NCBI GenBank assembly: GCA_030704615.1 | Contig: CM060732.1 | Span: 82,917,171-82,981,170, forward strand | Origin: Takakia lepidozioides | Taxonomy: Eukaryota; Streptophyta; Takakiopsida; Takakiales; Takakiaceae | DNA length: 64,000 nucleotides | Direction of reading: 5' to 3' | Shown here: positions 1 to 11,016 of the stretch, piece after piece | Numbering within the stretch: position 1 is the first letter of the stretch | How the letters are laid out: each line of letters starts with the position of its first letter | Made by a program: the position numbers and the translations under genes | The notes under the pieces: model-generated | The model's database searches: none | Seen by the model: the letters and a program-made list of their open reading frames with translations, nothing else | Told to the model about the DNA's origin: nothing

Positions 1-1745
1 CATTACGTCTGCGGACCTGAAACTAGCTTGTAGCGAGTCTGGACGCGTACTTGGCAAAGGCACCCCTGTTGCCAACCCACTTTGTCGAATGCCTTCTCAA
101 AGTCAAGCAGCCAGAGTGCCAGCGCCTGATTTGATGCGCTGGCGTATGCATCCGCCTCCTGGGCTAGTAGGACATTATCCAAAATATATCTGTCTTTTAC
201 AAAACCGGCTTGACCTGTTCTAATCAATGAAGGGAGAAGGGGCTGGAGTCTGAGAGCTAGGGCCTTGGCAATAATTTTATAGGCCACGTTAAGCAGCATT
301 ATGGGCCTATAATTATTTATGTCTGCTCTATCCCCTTTTTTAAAAAGGAGAGTAATGACCCCTTGAGACATGGATCCTGGCATAGCACCTTTCCTGTGGA
401 TTTCATTTGCCATGTCACAAAACTCTTGAGCGATGCGAGGCCAGAAGGCCTTGTAAAACTCCATTGGCAGACCGTCAAGACCGGGAGTTTTACCCTTGCT
501 CATTTGGTCCAGAGCGTCCTCCAGCTCCATAGGGGTGAATTCTTTGGACAAGGGTTGGTCCTCCCCTTCCCTGTATTGACTGGGGGTAGATTGCAGGCAT
601 GCGTAAAGCAACTGGGCGCTGTCCACCCCCACCGGTTCTGCTTGGAATAGGGAGCTGAAGTGCTTGAAAGCCATCCCACAGAGCGCCTTTGGTTTGGAAG
701 ATTTGTTGCCCTGACTGTCAATATATAACTCAGGAATGGTTTGCATGGCCCTTCTAAGCTTGGTTTTCTGAAAGAAATACTTAGACATTTTCTCTCCTTT
801 GGCAGACCAATTGACCCCTGCTTGCATTCTCATTTTTTCCTGTTGTTGTTCCTGAAAGATCCCTAGATTGTATCGGGCCTCAAGGTAAGTCTGAAACGTA
901 TGGTCATCGCATGCGCGAGATTCGATTTTTGTTTTGCACACCTCAAGACATTTTTTAAGGGCTCTAACCTTCCTGGATCTGGCTGCAACAATGTCTTTAC
1001 TAAGGATCTGGCTGCATCTACAGGTAGCGCCAGCTTAGAGGTAAATCTCTCTATGGGGCAGTTTAAATGGTTGCCTGAATTATGCCATTCATCCTTTAAT
1101 GCCCGCATAAAGGATGGAATATTGAGAAGGGAGGAGTTTAGCTTGTAAATACCCCTACCTCTACGATGAGCGTTAGGGAAAGACAGCGAAGCCTCAATGA
1201 GGGCGTGATCAAAACCATGGGTAATGGGTTCCTGCGGCTTTCTAGTAGCATTGATGGATAAAGCCAGAGAGAGGTAAAATCCATCTAGGCGGGCCATACT
1301 GAGGTGTTCTAGTGCTCTATTGTTGGACCAGGTGAAGTGGGGGGAGGAGCCTAGATTAAGATGGGTGTCAGGGAGGATTTCTACTAGGCTGTGGGTTTGG
1401 AGGAGAGATTGCCATATTGCCTCTTCCTCCGGGTTGAGGGGTGTTGTCGCAGGACCTCTTATGTCAGAGTCATTCAACACCATATTGAAGTCCCCCCCTA
1501 GAACCCAATTGTTGATTTCCTTATGGCTGCAAATGTTTAAGTTAATCATCTCCCACAGGGCAGAACGATCCTTTGCATTATTAGGGGCATAAATGTTAAC
1601 CAGGCCTATGGGTTCCGGGTCGGACGGGAGCAGCAGGGAGCAGAACTGGACTCTTCCCATCTCCCAAGTTTCATCTTTCACCAAAAATTGCCTAATGGAA
1701 GGGGAAAGGAGGATGGTTGTACCCCCCCTTGATCCTTCGGATGAA
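1..1745 (-). mobile_element. LINE-A ORF2: endonuclease C-terminal part and reverse transcriptase N-terminal part
   Basis: Minus-strand non-LTR retrotransposon ORF2, cut by the window edge. From 1684 to about 940 the frame encodes an APE-type endonuclease, with NIYAPNN and GGDFNMVLND motifs and a late HGFDHALIE motif. From about 941 down to 3 a second frame encodes the reverse transcriptase: GKTPGLDGLPMEFYKAFW, LLFKKGDRADINNYRPI, GQAGFVKDRYILDNVLLAQE, and motif A as LDFEKAFDKVGW. The YADD box would lie outside the window. The two frames meet near 930-945 without a shared frame, so there is at least one frameshift. The endonuclease N-terminus lies on the far side of CACTA-1, at 6566-6720. This is a dead copy. 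Confidence 0.9.
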
Positions 1746-1769
1746 CACTACAACAGATTGCGGCTTTTA
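1746..1769 (+). repeat. CACTA-1 left terminal inverted repeat
   Basis: The 24 bp begin CACTACAACAGATT and match the reverse complement of 6542-6565 exactly. The next base differs between the ends (T against C), which sets the repeat length. Confidence 0.95.
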
Positions 1770-2204
1770 TGACTCCCATGGGTGCGCAGTCATGACATAT
1801 TTGTGGCAGAAATGTCGTTTCCAGTCGTAAAATGCTTTTGAAGTCATAATGCAGGTCTGGGGAAGGCGTATATGCGACTACATGGCTCCGGACTCTGCGC
1901 AACACAGGTCAAACATGTTTGACCACGAATATTGGCATGGCAGATACGACTACCAGTCACGGTCATGGCTACACTGGAATGACGTGTGCATATTGCTAGA
2001 TAGACATATGACTTCATGACTCTCACTCTAATGCATTCTGCCAGATCATCACGTGGATGAATCGCTACATGACTGCACGTGTCGACACATTCTTTTCTGG
2101 TTATATATATAATATATGAGTCTCCATTTTGAAAAAATGGAGACTCGACAACTAGAATGAATTTTGAAAAAATAAAAATAAAATCAAAGTGCAAAAAGAT
2201 TTAA

Positions 2205-2330
2205 AAAAAAACACATCGGCTGGTAAGTGCACCGCCTTGGTGGTTTGGGGTTCAAACCCGTTGCCCATATCGAGTGTGTGGGATTGTTCATGACGGTATG
2301 TCTGGGCATTGATCATCCTGTAGGTCTTAT
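2205..2330 (+). other. tRNA/SINE-like segment with B-box
   Basis: GGTTCAAACCC at 2249-2259 matches the RNA polymerase III B-box. About 30 bases upstream, GGCTGGTAAGTG loosely resembles a tRNA A-box. No complete cloverleaf can be folded around them. A-rich tracts lie nearby, at 2160-2215 and 2390-2460. A decayed tRNA-derived SINE inside CACTA-1 is possible, and chance is also possible. Confidence 0.3.
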
Positions 2331-4444
2331 GGCCCATAAATGAAGGCGGGTGAATTTTTCCCCCTCCTCAAGGGCCTGTGGTTTCCTTTAAGATTTTTAT
2401 TTTTTTTTTAAATTTAAAAAAAAGGCTTTAAGGGTTTACAAAAAGGTTTAAAAACTTAAAAAGTTGCCCATCACGTAGCAGTGAACAGACTTAGAGCGAG
2501 CGGGAGGGAGAGAGAGAGAGGGCTGGGACTTAGAACGAGCGAGCGGGAGGGAGGGCAAACATGCATGGGAGGCCTGCAGTTGGAGCAACCTTCGCATCTG
2601 AAGCAAGCGTCCTAGAAATGCTAGGGTATGTGTCCGAGGAGGTTTCGACTGGGAACTCGCAGTTCTTGGGAGATTCAGCTTGGTCTTAGCAGGCCGTGTT
2701 TCAATCTCTACCCGCTCAGCTGCACCGTGGTGGTTCTGACAGACAAATCCGACATTACCTGACTACAGACACAAGCAGCACACACAAGAGGTCCTCTTGG
2801 GTTCATGGTCAGTCAAATCCTCCATGGGTCATGACACAAGGTTAGGGTTTAGGGTCAAGAGAGGCTACCTTCGCTCCATTGTTGTAGTGGAGGTTGCTCC
2901 TCACAGCCACGTTGAAAAATTTGAGTACAGACATTTGTTGATGTGTAATTCCTCTGGCAAACTGCTTGCAAGGTTTGTGACCAAAGGATGAAAATGTGGT
3001 ATGCTTGGTTGGCGCAGTGCAACATCAAGTGGTTTCGAGAGTATGATAATATGACGGATCTTGGCGGGGATCGGTATTGGAATTTCATCTGGCGTAGTAA
3101 GGCTTTGTTCTCGTCTCCTTCCCAACTTTCACTAGTGTCTACGAGAGCAGTGTTAGAAAATGGTTTTGTTTCATGGTTTAACCTCTATCATAGAGCCAAA
3201 CGCAGTCAGTAACTTTATGCTTGAGATCAATGCTGCTCAGTAATCCCTGAGCTTTTTAAGTAGTTAACCACATCATAGTAAACTATGAAGAGAACCATGT
3301 GACACCCTATGGTACCTTGCAAGTTGCTTGGGATATTTGTTGTTGCACCTCATATCCATGACATTGGAGCACAAGGCTGAGAAAGGGAGCACTGGGGTGG
3401 CAATGGCAGGTGTCTCCTACAGAGATCCGTGGTACACTGGGAACAGCGAACTAACTTTCCATCTGTGTGGGCATTCTGATGGCTCTTATTGTGGGGCTTC
3501 CCCTGAGTGGCAACCCTGCCTGGTACTGACTGGACACTGATGTGTTTGTGGACAGATGAAATATTCAAAGAACATGTGCAGCATGATTTGTTTCTGTATT
3601 CTAGTCTTTCTTGTCTTGAAGGTGAAGGGTTGCTTTAGGCCTTCCAGTCATATAGAGGCAGTTGACATTTGGTCCAGTTAGTTGGAAGGCATAGTATCTG
3701 TAATGGGCATTTGTGGTGGTCAAAATGGTCCTTTGAGTGAGTGCAAGGTAGACAATACTGGTGCTGGGTAAATGGTTGGTACATTGTTTCGCAAATTGAA
3801 CATGTATTCAATCAAAGTTAATTGGATGCCGCTGTGAGACGTTGCCTTGTATGGAAATGGACGTCAGATTCTTTCTTTGGGGTGATAAAACAGGTGGCGT
3901 AGCATGTTTGCATTGGCTGCAGTGTCCTCCTTTGTTTGGGCATGGCATACACTCCAGAAAGCCCACGTTGGCTATGCAAGGTTAACTTCCATCCATATAC
4001 AATGCATCTTGATTTTCTGTATCTTGTTGTTTTTGCAACAGGGTGACTATGCAGAGTTGGAATGTCGAACAACTCCAAACAGAGAATTGAGTCTAGAACA
4101 ACAATTGTTGTGTAATGTGGCTATCACAACAAATGATTCAACGGAATGATGCTGGAGTGTGCAGCAAGGGAGGATAGCAGAGGCAGAGACAACTGTGGGG
4201 CAAGGCAAAGTTTGAGGTGGCCTTGGCAGACAGAGCACTACCCTAGCCAGTACAGACCCAGCCAGTCTGATTCACCCAACTATCGACTCTCTGAAGAAGA
4301 GTTCTACAACCAGCCTATCACAAATCCAAACTACCTGAAGCATATCGGATTATATTAGATTAGATTTCCCGGCAGTAAGCAGTCCTTCCATATTGATCCG
4401 TCACCCATTGATTTGCAGCAAACTTATGTTGTGTAACTTCCAGA

Positions 4445-4645
4445 GATCCCTGGTGACATCATCAAATCTGCAATTGTACCAGATGTCATCCTGAACATTG
4501 CTCTGGTGGCCATGTATGCTAAATGTGGGAGCATCTAGGATGCCAAGGGAGTGTTCAACACTATGGCTGAACCAGATGTGGTGTCGTGGAATGCGATGCT
4601 TGCAGGGTGTGCAGAGCAGGAGCACGGGATGGGGCTTTGGACACC
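4445..4645 (+). pseudogene. PPR (pentatricopeptide repeat) gene fragment captured in CACTA-1
   Basis: One frame reads about 60 residues of a plant PLS-class PPR protein. It includes LVAMYAKCGSI, then DAKGVFNTMAEPDVVSWNAM and AGCAEQEHG, which is the classic MYAKCG / VFxxM / DVVSWN(A/T)M repeat spacing. A TAG stop falls between the two halves, after KCGSI. Reading is lost at both ends. PPR proteins normally bind organellar RNA; this piece is too short and too broken to act. Its position, well inside both CACTA-1 ends, indicates transduplication of a host gene piece. Family identity is clear; which PPR gene it came from is not. Confidence 0.8.
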
Positions 4646-6541
4646 TGAAAGCAAATGATGGGGAAAGGGGTGAAGGTACCTTCTTCAACATATTTCACCC
4701 TGTTTTCCCTGCTAGTGTGTGCTTTGACAATTCTAGGCTGTCATTGTTAGCTGCTAGCAGCAAGGCGAGGATGTATGCATGATTTGTGCAGAGGCATCGA
4801 TAGCTGAAGGAGCAGGGATTTCGTGTGGGTCCAGATTCATCCAAGAGGGCCAGATTTCAAGCACAAGATTACCTGTGATTCCCTGTGGATCAATAGCTAC
4901 AAGAAACCTGCATGGGTAGATGGTCAACTGGCAGCAGCGGCAGTGATAAAATCAGGCACTGCTAATGAAGGCATCTTCTTCAACACATTTCACCCTGTTT
5001 TTCCCTCTTATCAGAATCGGCCCTAAATTTTCATGTTCAATTCTGCAAGTTAGCTGGTTGAGTGAATCTAGTTTGGAGTGACTTTGACATGATACTGCCA
5101 ATGTGACAACAAGAAAGTGTCAAAAAACAGGTAATAGAGATGAGGAGAAGTTGTGGAATGAATACTTATCTGAGCCCAGTCACTGATGGGTCAACCGGGG
5201 CAGAAAGGTGAATGCCTGCTACATTTCAGAGAGCAGCAGATACAATTCAGATAGGAACTAGTGTGCTACGCTGAGTTGGGTGTTTCCTAGAACAAATATA
5301 GGATGTCATTGTCAATTGCTAGCAGGAAGGCAAGGATGAATGCTTGATTTGTGCAGAGGCGTGGATAGCTGAAGGAGTAGAGATAGAATGTGGGTGACGT
5401 AGGGTGCTGGGCAATGGGCAAGACATCTTTGTATAAACGTGAGTGACCTTCCTATCCTCCTGGCTCTCATTTTTCGTGCATGTTTCTTTGTGAAGTATCT
5501 GACGACTTCGCCAACACACCAACCTTTTTGCTTTGGTTTGTTTACGAGTCCATGGGATAGAAGTTACCATAAACAACACTGGCATTGGTTTTTCATATAT
5601 GGTATTAGATAATTCTCTTAATTGTTTTCGCCTTGGCAGGTTGCTCAGTGACCTTCCCTGGACGCTTTGGAGTATAGCGAGTGAGTGTCTCACAATGCAA
5701 TGTTGGTTGGCGCATCTTATGCAAGAACTTGGAAAAGAAACAGATGTCCTTGTTGTAATAATTCTTAAAGACATGCAAGCCTTAGTTTTTGATGGGTTGC
5801 AGATTGATGGAATACATAAGTAGTTAGAAGATTATGGGTGAACACTTTTCAAAGTGTTATAGTTAGACAATTAATTCACATGAGAACATGTGACAATTTT
5901 ATGTATTTTTAGATCGCGACAAAAATGATAATGATAAATATTGGTAAATAGAGATGGTGTACAATCTCTTGGTTTTGCTCAGCTTGTTGCAGATATGTCT
6001 TGCTGCTTTGTTCTCTTTATATTATATATTATATTTCATTGTTGTAATAGACATGTATATGACTACTATCATAGTCATAATAATGACTACATCTATTTTC
6101 ACTCTCCAATAGTACTACACCACGTGGCAGAATTACAAATATGTAAAAAAATAGCAATACACCCAAAAAACACCCATCATGACACATGTCAATCTGCTGA
6201 GGGACCACGTGTAAAAACTGCAACGCGCCACGTGTTGCAACCGGATTAGCACACCTGTAGTCTTAGTTCGCAGTCATGGAGAACGAACACTTTGCCACGT
6301 GTCATTTCCTGTATCGAGCACGTGTCACTCTTGCACAGCCGCTGACATGGACTAACTGTCCGTTCAGTCATTCAGTAAAGCCAACGTGTATGACTACCCC
6401 CACAGCTGCTCAGGCGCCACGTCACAGCCAGCCTGGAGAGTCATATCTGCCATGTCACAACTGACTAGGGTTTTACGTCTTCAGAGTCAGGAAGTCGTAA
6501 ATGGCTTCCATGACTGCATTTGCAGTCATAACACAGAGACG

Positions 6542-6565
6542 TAAAAGCCGCAATCTGTTGTAGTG
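6542..6565 (-). repeat. CACTA-1 right terminal inverted repeat
   Basis: This is the exact inverse of 1746-1769. It ends in GTAGTG and is followed by the GAA target duplication. Confidence 0.95.
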
Positions 6566-8445
6566 GAAGGCTTCCTGAGAGCGGAAGCAAGAGGCCACAA
6601 ATTATCAGAAAGATTCCTAATTTTGAGATCATCTAGCTTATGTTCCTGCAGAAAGACAATGGCATTAGTTGAAATAAGGGGAGCTAGCCATGCTCTCAGC
6701 CTAATTTTCTTGAGGGCTGAGTGGTTGGAGCCAATACCCCCTTATATTCCATGAGGAAAAACTAACCAGCATCTTGTGGGTGTGTCAGGCTGAGCGGGAA
6801 GGACTCAAATGATGGCCTGTCTGAATGGAAATGGAACTTAGTTCTTTTGTTAGAAGTCAATAGGGTTGTCTTCCAGAAGTGATTGTTTGGGGCTGCATTT
6901 ACTGGCTTATCCAATTCTATGGCCATGATAAGGGTGCTCTGGCTATCTTGGTAGAATGAGTCATCCCCCGGGAGAGGTTGAATCTTTGAGCAGGGCATCC
7001 ACGATGTGCGCACCACCCTAGGTCTACCCGAAAGTTGCATGAAAAAATCCGAGATAAGAATAAGTTTGAGAGGATCTGGTGTGGCCAGGGGAAGAGGTCC
7101 CGATCCTGCTCCAAAATACATCAAAAAGTCTCCATCTGATAGAGAGTAGGAAATTGAGGGAAGAATTTTCCAGCCACTTGGCAAGGGTGACCTGGTTCTA
7201 AGGCACAACACGTTACCTTTGTTGGGGTTTAAGGGAGATGGGTAGAAAATAAGGAAGGGAATAACAATAGGGAGGCCACTCACCGGGTAATGGGGGGCGA
7301 CAGGGAGGGAGACCGGTGGAGCCGGAGTTGGTGATGGCAAGAGCGTGGCGGCCGGGGGTGACAAGTCCGACGGAGCCCTTGCACCCGCATCTGGTCCAGG
7401 TGATGAGTAGGGGGGCTGAGGCCGAGCCTGTTGCTGCTGATATCCTGTGGGGCTTCCCGGATCAGCTCGAACAATGTCCTAGACTGGTCCCTGGTACTCT
7501 TGGATTCTCTGGCCCTGAAAATCCTCATTCTCTTGCACCTCTTCCGATTCCATAAGGGCCTAGAGCAAGGCAAAGCCATTGCGCATTATGTCTCTGGCTC
7601 TGATATTGAGGGCCCGACAAGAAGAGGAAGGCTGGATCCATCTCCCTTCCTGCATCTTTTGGATAACTAGCAGGTCCGACTCCTCCATGAGGGCTAGAAT
7701 TTGGGTAGATGGCGAAAGGTTAACCCCTAGAGCAGGATGGTCCTCAATGTAAGTGCCCCAAGTGACCTGAGCAGTGGCTGGGAGCACATAGTGAGGAAAC
7801 TTAGAATGAAGAAAAGAGTTGATCTTGTTTCTGAGAGTGGGGATTGGACTACAGTCAATGGGAGATTTGGCCATGAAAATAGATGGATTCAAAACTGACA
7901 GCGTTGCCCTCCGTGGCAAGGAAGGCAGGAGCTAGGGATCTGTGGAAGATCAATGGTGTCACACAGGTCGCTTTGGGTAGGACAAAGAAACTATGGCTGA
8001 AGAGCCCGGAAGGGACAGAGCGGGGAAGGAATGAAGACTGGTGCAAATTCTGGCTATGACTGGATTGTAGGCTAGCGGAGAGATGAAGGGAGCTTCTGGG
8101 CAGTGCTGGATCATTACCAAAAAGGGGTGCTGGGGGCCTGGAGGGGATGTTGCTCATATCATCTTGCCTGATGTTTCTTGCCAGTGGATCAAGTCCTTCC
8201 CTGTTGCGAATCACCAAGGAAACATTGTCAATGGCCTCCAAAAGCATGGGGTCTTGCGAGGCTGACCGCTTGTTGTGATTTGGTGGCTGAGCATGACCAG
8301 AGGCCGGAGGAACCCATTCTGGCAGGTCTCTGTCACCTGCATTCGATGCCGGTGCGTGTCTTGGGAGAAGACAGGGGACTTCCCCTTCGGATCATAGAAA
8401 TGCCTTTGAAGGGGGGCGGCAGGTTGATGATCTGCCCCTAACGGG
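6566..8445 (-). mobile_element. LINE-A middle part: end of ORF1, linker, start of endonuclease
   Basis: This is the LINE-A segment between the two CACTA insertions. Around 6570-6700 the minus strand encodes the endonuclease start (GIGSNHSALKKIR, then FLQEHKLDDLKIRNL). It joins in frame to 1745 once CACTA-1 and one GAA copy are removed. From 6760 to 8250 successive open pieces in changing frames carry a Pro/Ser-rich linker of ORF1 type, at 6762-7364, 7280-7579, 7560-7919 and 7855-8247. At least three frame changes are needed to read through. The junction with the 5' part across CACTA-2 is also out of frame or follows a stop (near 8390), so this LINE was decaying. Confidence 0.8.
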
Positions 8446-8469
8446 CACTACAAGAGATGAGCGTTTTTA
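8446..8469 (+). repeat. CACTA-2 left terminal inverted repeat
   Basis: The 24 bp begin CACTACAAGAGATGAG and match the reverse complement of 20877-20900 except at position 9 (G against C). Confidence 0.93.
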
Positions 8470-9709
8470 GGACTACGGGTTTGGCGGAGTCATAAAAACT
8501 GCACTAGGTACATGACTACAGAGCGCTGAAATGCATTACAGTTTTAGTTTTATGACTTTGTAGTAATGGATATCACTACATGACTCCAGAAAGTTAGGGA
8601 GCATTGGTCAAACATTGTTGACCATGATGACAGGGATGGTTTATATGACTAGTGTGATATGTTTGACTACACGTGGACGACGTTTCATGGAATCTTATGA
8701 CTCCATGACTGAAGATGGTTTCAGAGCTCTATTTATACGACTACATCACTACACGTGTCATTTTGAAGGCACATATAATGCAAATAAGGTTGCCCATTAG
8801 TGTAATCGTGAACAGAAAGGAGGGCTGGGACTTGGCGTCTTTTTGTCTCCTGCGCCACACCACATAGCTGAGGATGGAACGCGATGATAGCAGGATATGC
8901 AGGGGCGTGGGATGGAGGCGTTGAGCAAATGATGCACGAAGGAGAAGAGGAGGAGGAGACGAGACGAGGACAAGCGAGCTCGCCGTTCTTGGGAGAGTCA
9001 GCTTGGTCTTAGCAAGCGTGTTCAATCTCTGACTACTCATCTACGCCGTAGTGGTTCGATCTGACAGACCAATCCGACATTACCTGACTACAGACACAAG
9101 CAACACACACAAGAGGTCATCGGTCAAATCCTCCATGGGTCAGACAGTCAAGGACAATGTGGTAGGGCACCTTCTTCTTCAACCTATTTCAGCCTGTGTT
9201 GCCCTCTCATCAGACTCGGCCGCAAGATGCATATTGAATTCTGTAAGTTAGGTCGTTGGGTAGATCTGTGGTGGTTTGGAGTGACTTTGGCAAGTTACTG
9301 CCAGTGTGGCAGCAGGGAAGTATCCAAAAACATATAATAGAGGTGAGGAGAAGCGTGGGGTGAACACTTTCCGACCCAATGGTGGGACAATGGAGACAAA
9401 AAGGCGAATGCCTGTTGGACTACAGAGAGAAGCAGATGCATTTCAGATTGTGATAAGTAGGGTTGGGGTGTTTTGGGGAAGAACTCCACACCAGTATGGT
9501 TGGGGTGTTTGCTGGTAGAATTGTAGGCTGTCAGAGGCATGGATAGCTGAAGGAGCAGGGATAGAGTGTGGGTCCACATTCATCCAAGAGGGCTGGATTT
9601 CAAGCTCCACATTACCTATGATTCCCTGTGGAAGGATAGGTACAAGAAACCTACATGGGTAGATGGTCAAAACTGGAAGCGACATGCTGTACTATATGTC
9701 AATTTACTG

Positions 9710-10590
9710 TACTATATGTTCATTCAGAACTGTCATTGTTGGTCCATGTGTTTTACAACAATGCTATCAATATAAGACTCCTGGTTCGCATTGGAAGCTC
9801 AATCCCTGCAAGCAATTGTGTGTGAAGCTCAAACTTGTGATTTGAAGGATCTTGTAGCCAAGTTCATTCAACCGGAAAGGAAAAATTCTGAAAGCTCCCA
9901 AATTTGATGTGGGCAAGCTTATGGAGGTAAGACTTAGCTTCCCTCCTCTAATGTAAGTGTTGGATAAGTTTCATTTAGTGTCGACCTTCACTGCATATAT
10001 TGGCTCTTTTCTTGGCTTTTCATTGGCTGGTATGCTGTTGGTTGGCTTCTTTCATTTCACGTGTGTAGTGGAAGGGGAGAAGTACTTTCCTAAGTTCTGC
10101 TGCAACAATGTCTTTTTCCAGCCTAGATGTTTTTCGATGGATACAAATTGAAGTGCTTTGAATGTTGCTGCAATACTATAATAAAGTGGAGGGTGCTGAA
10201 TGCAGTTGGCCTTGCTTCGTGCAGGCATAATCCAGGGAAATGTGGACATAGCTGAAACCCCATGATAGCATTTCCAGAGGACGGTTTGATGGCCTCACAA
10301 TCCAGCATGCAAAATCCATGACAATTGAAGCTGGCTGAATGGGGGAACAGTTAAGTGGCGAACACGCCACGTCACTGGTACATAGTTGCATGCTTACATA
10401 GTACATGAAAGCGTACTATATTCATTCCCGAAATTGACCATGTTGGTCCATGTATTTTACAACAATGCTATCAATAAAAGACCAATGGTTCGCATTGGAA
10501 ACTCTATCCCCGTAAGTGGCTTGTGCGTGATGCTCAAACTTGTGATTTGAAGGATCTTATACCCCAGTTCATTGCAGAGGTCATTGGAAA
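9710..10590 (+). repeat. Imperfect direct duplication inside CACTA-2
   Basis: About 9725-9870 recurs at about 10440-10580. Shared words include TTGGTCCATGT, ACAACAATGCTATCAAT, GGTTCGCATTGGAA and CTCAAACTTGTGATTTGAAG. The copies lie about 715 bp apart. No protein can be assigned to either. Confidence 0.7.
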
Positions 10591-11016
10591 ACAATTGAGA
10601 AGGCAACAGCCGTTATCTATAATCTACAGATCCCCTTCATTCATGTGGAAGCCGGCCGCTGGAGGTTCTAGTCTCACTTTCACTCATCTAATGTCAGTGT
10701 TGTATCCATTGCAATGTGGAGATGTTTGAAACAACATTGGAGCATTTCCAGAGGATGGTCTGGATGGCCTTTCGTGCGTGTGCCGAATCCATGGCAAGAA
10801 AAACATTGCAGGCAGAACCCATGGCAATGGTACCAGCACGGGTTGGTCCAAGCCAATTGCAACAACAAATGAATAAGGGTTTGAAAGGAAAGCACTCCAT
10901 AATTGATCATAAAATCCAGTGTCCAAGCATGATATCTTAATGGGAATGCGAAGGGAGTGTTACCACCTTAAACTATCATGCATGGTCTATAACTGGAGTG
11001 CACAAATCGCGCATAT

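Larger units (their letters stand above)
1746..6565. mobile_element. CACTA-1: non-autonomous CACTA (En/Spm) transposon, 4820 bp
   Basis: Both ends are a perfect 24-bp terminal inverted repeat starting CACTACAACAGATTGCGG. GAA stands at 1743-1745 and again at 6566-6568, which is the 3-bp target duplication typical of CACTA elements. Subterminal regions are rich in ATGACT/AGTCAT and CACGTGT words, at 1770-2110 and 6050-6540. I find no transposase, so it would depend on a helper. Interior stretches match CACTA-2 closely: about 2740-2830 against 9060-9140, about 4800-4930 against 9536-9666, and about 4970-5150 against 9165-9350. The two elements are therefore related. It interrupts the LINE-A endonuclease. 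Apart from a PPR fragment and a possible SINE, the interior shows nothing I can name. Confidence 0.93.

Noticed and set aside
863-1684. LINE-A endonuclease as a free-standing host endonuclease gene
   Set aside because: It is followed directly by a LINE reverse transcriptase and preceded, across CACTA-1, by the rest of the same endonuclease.
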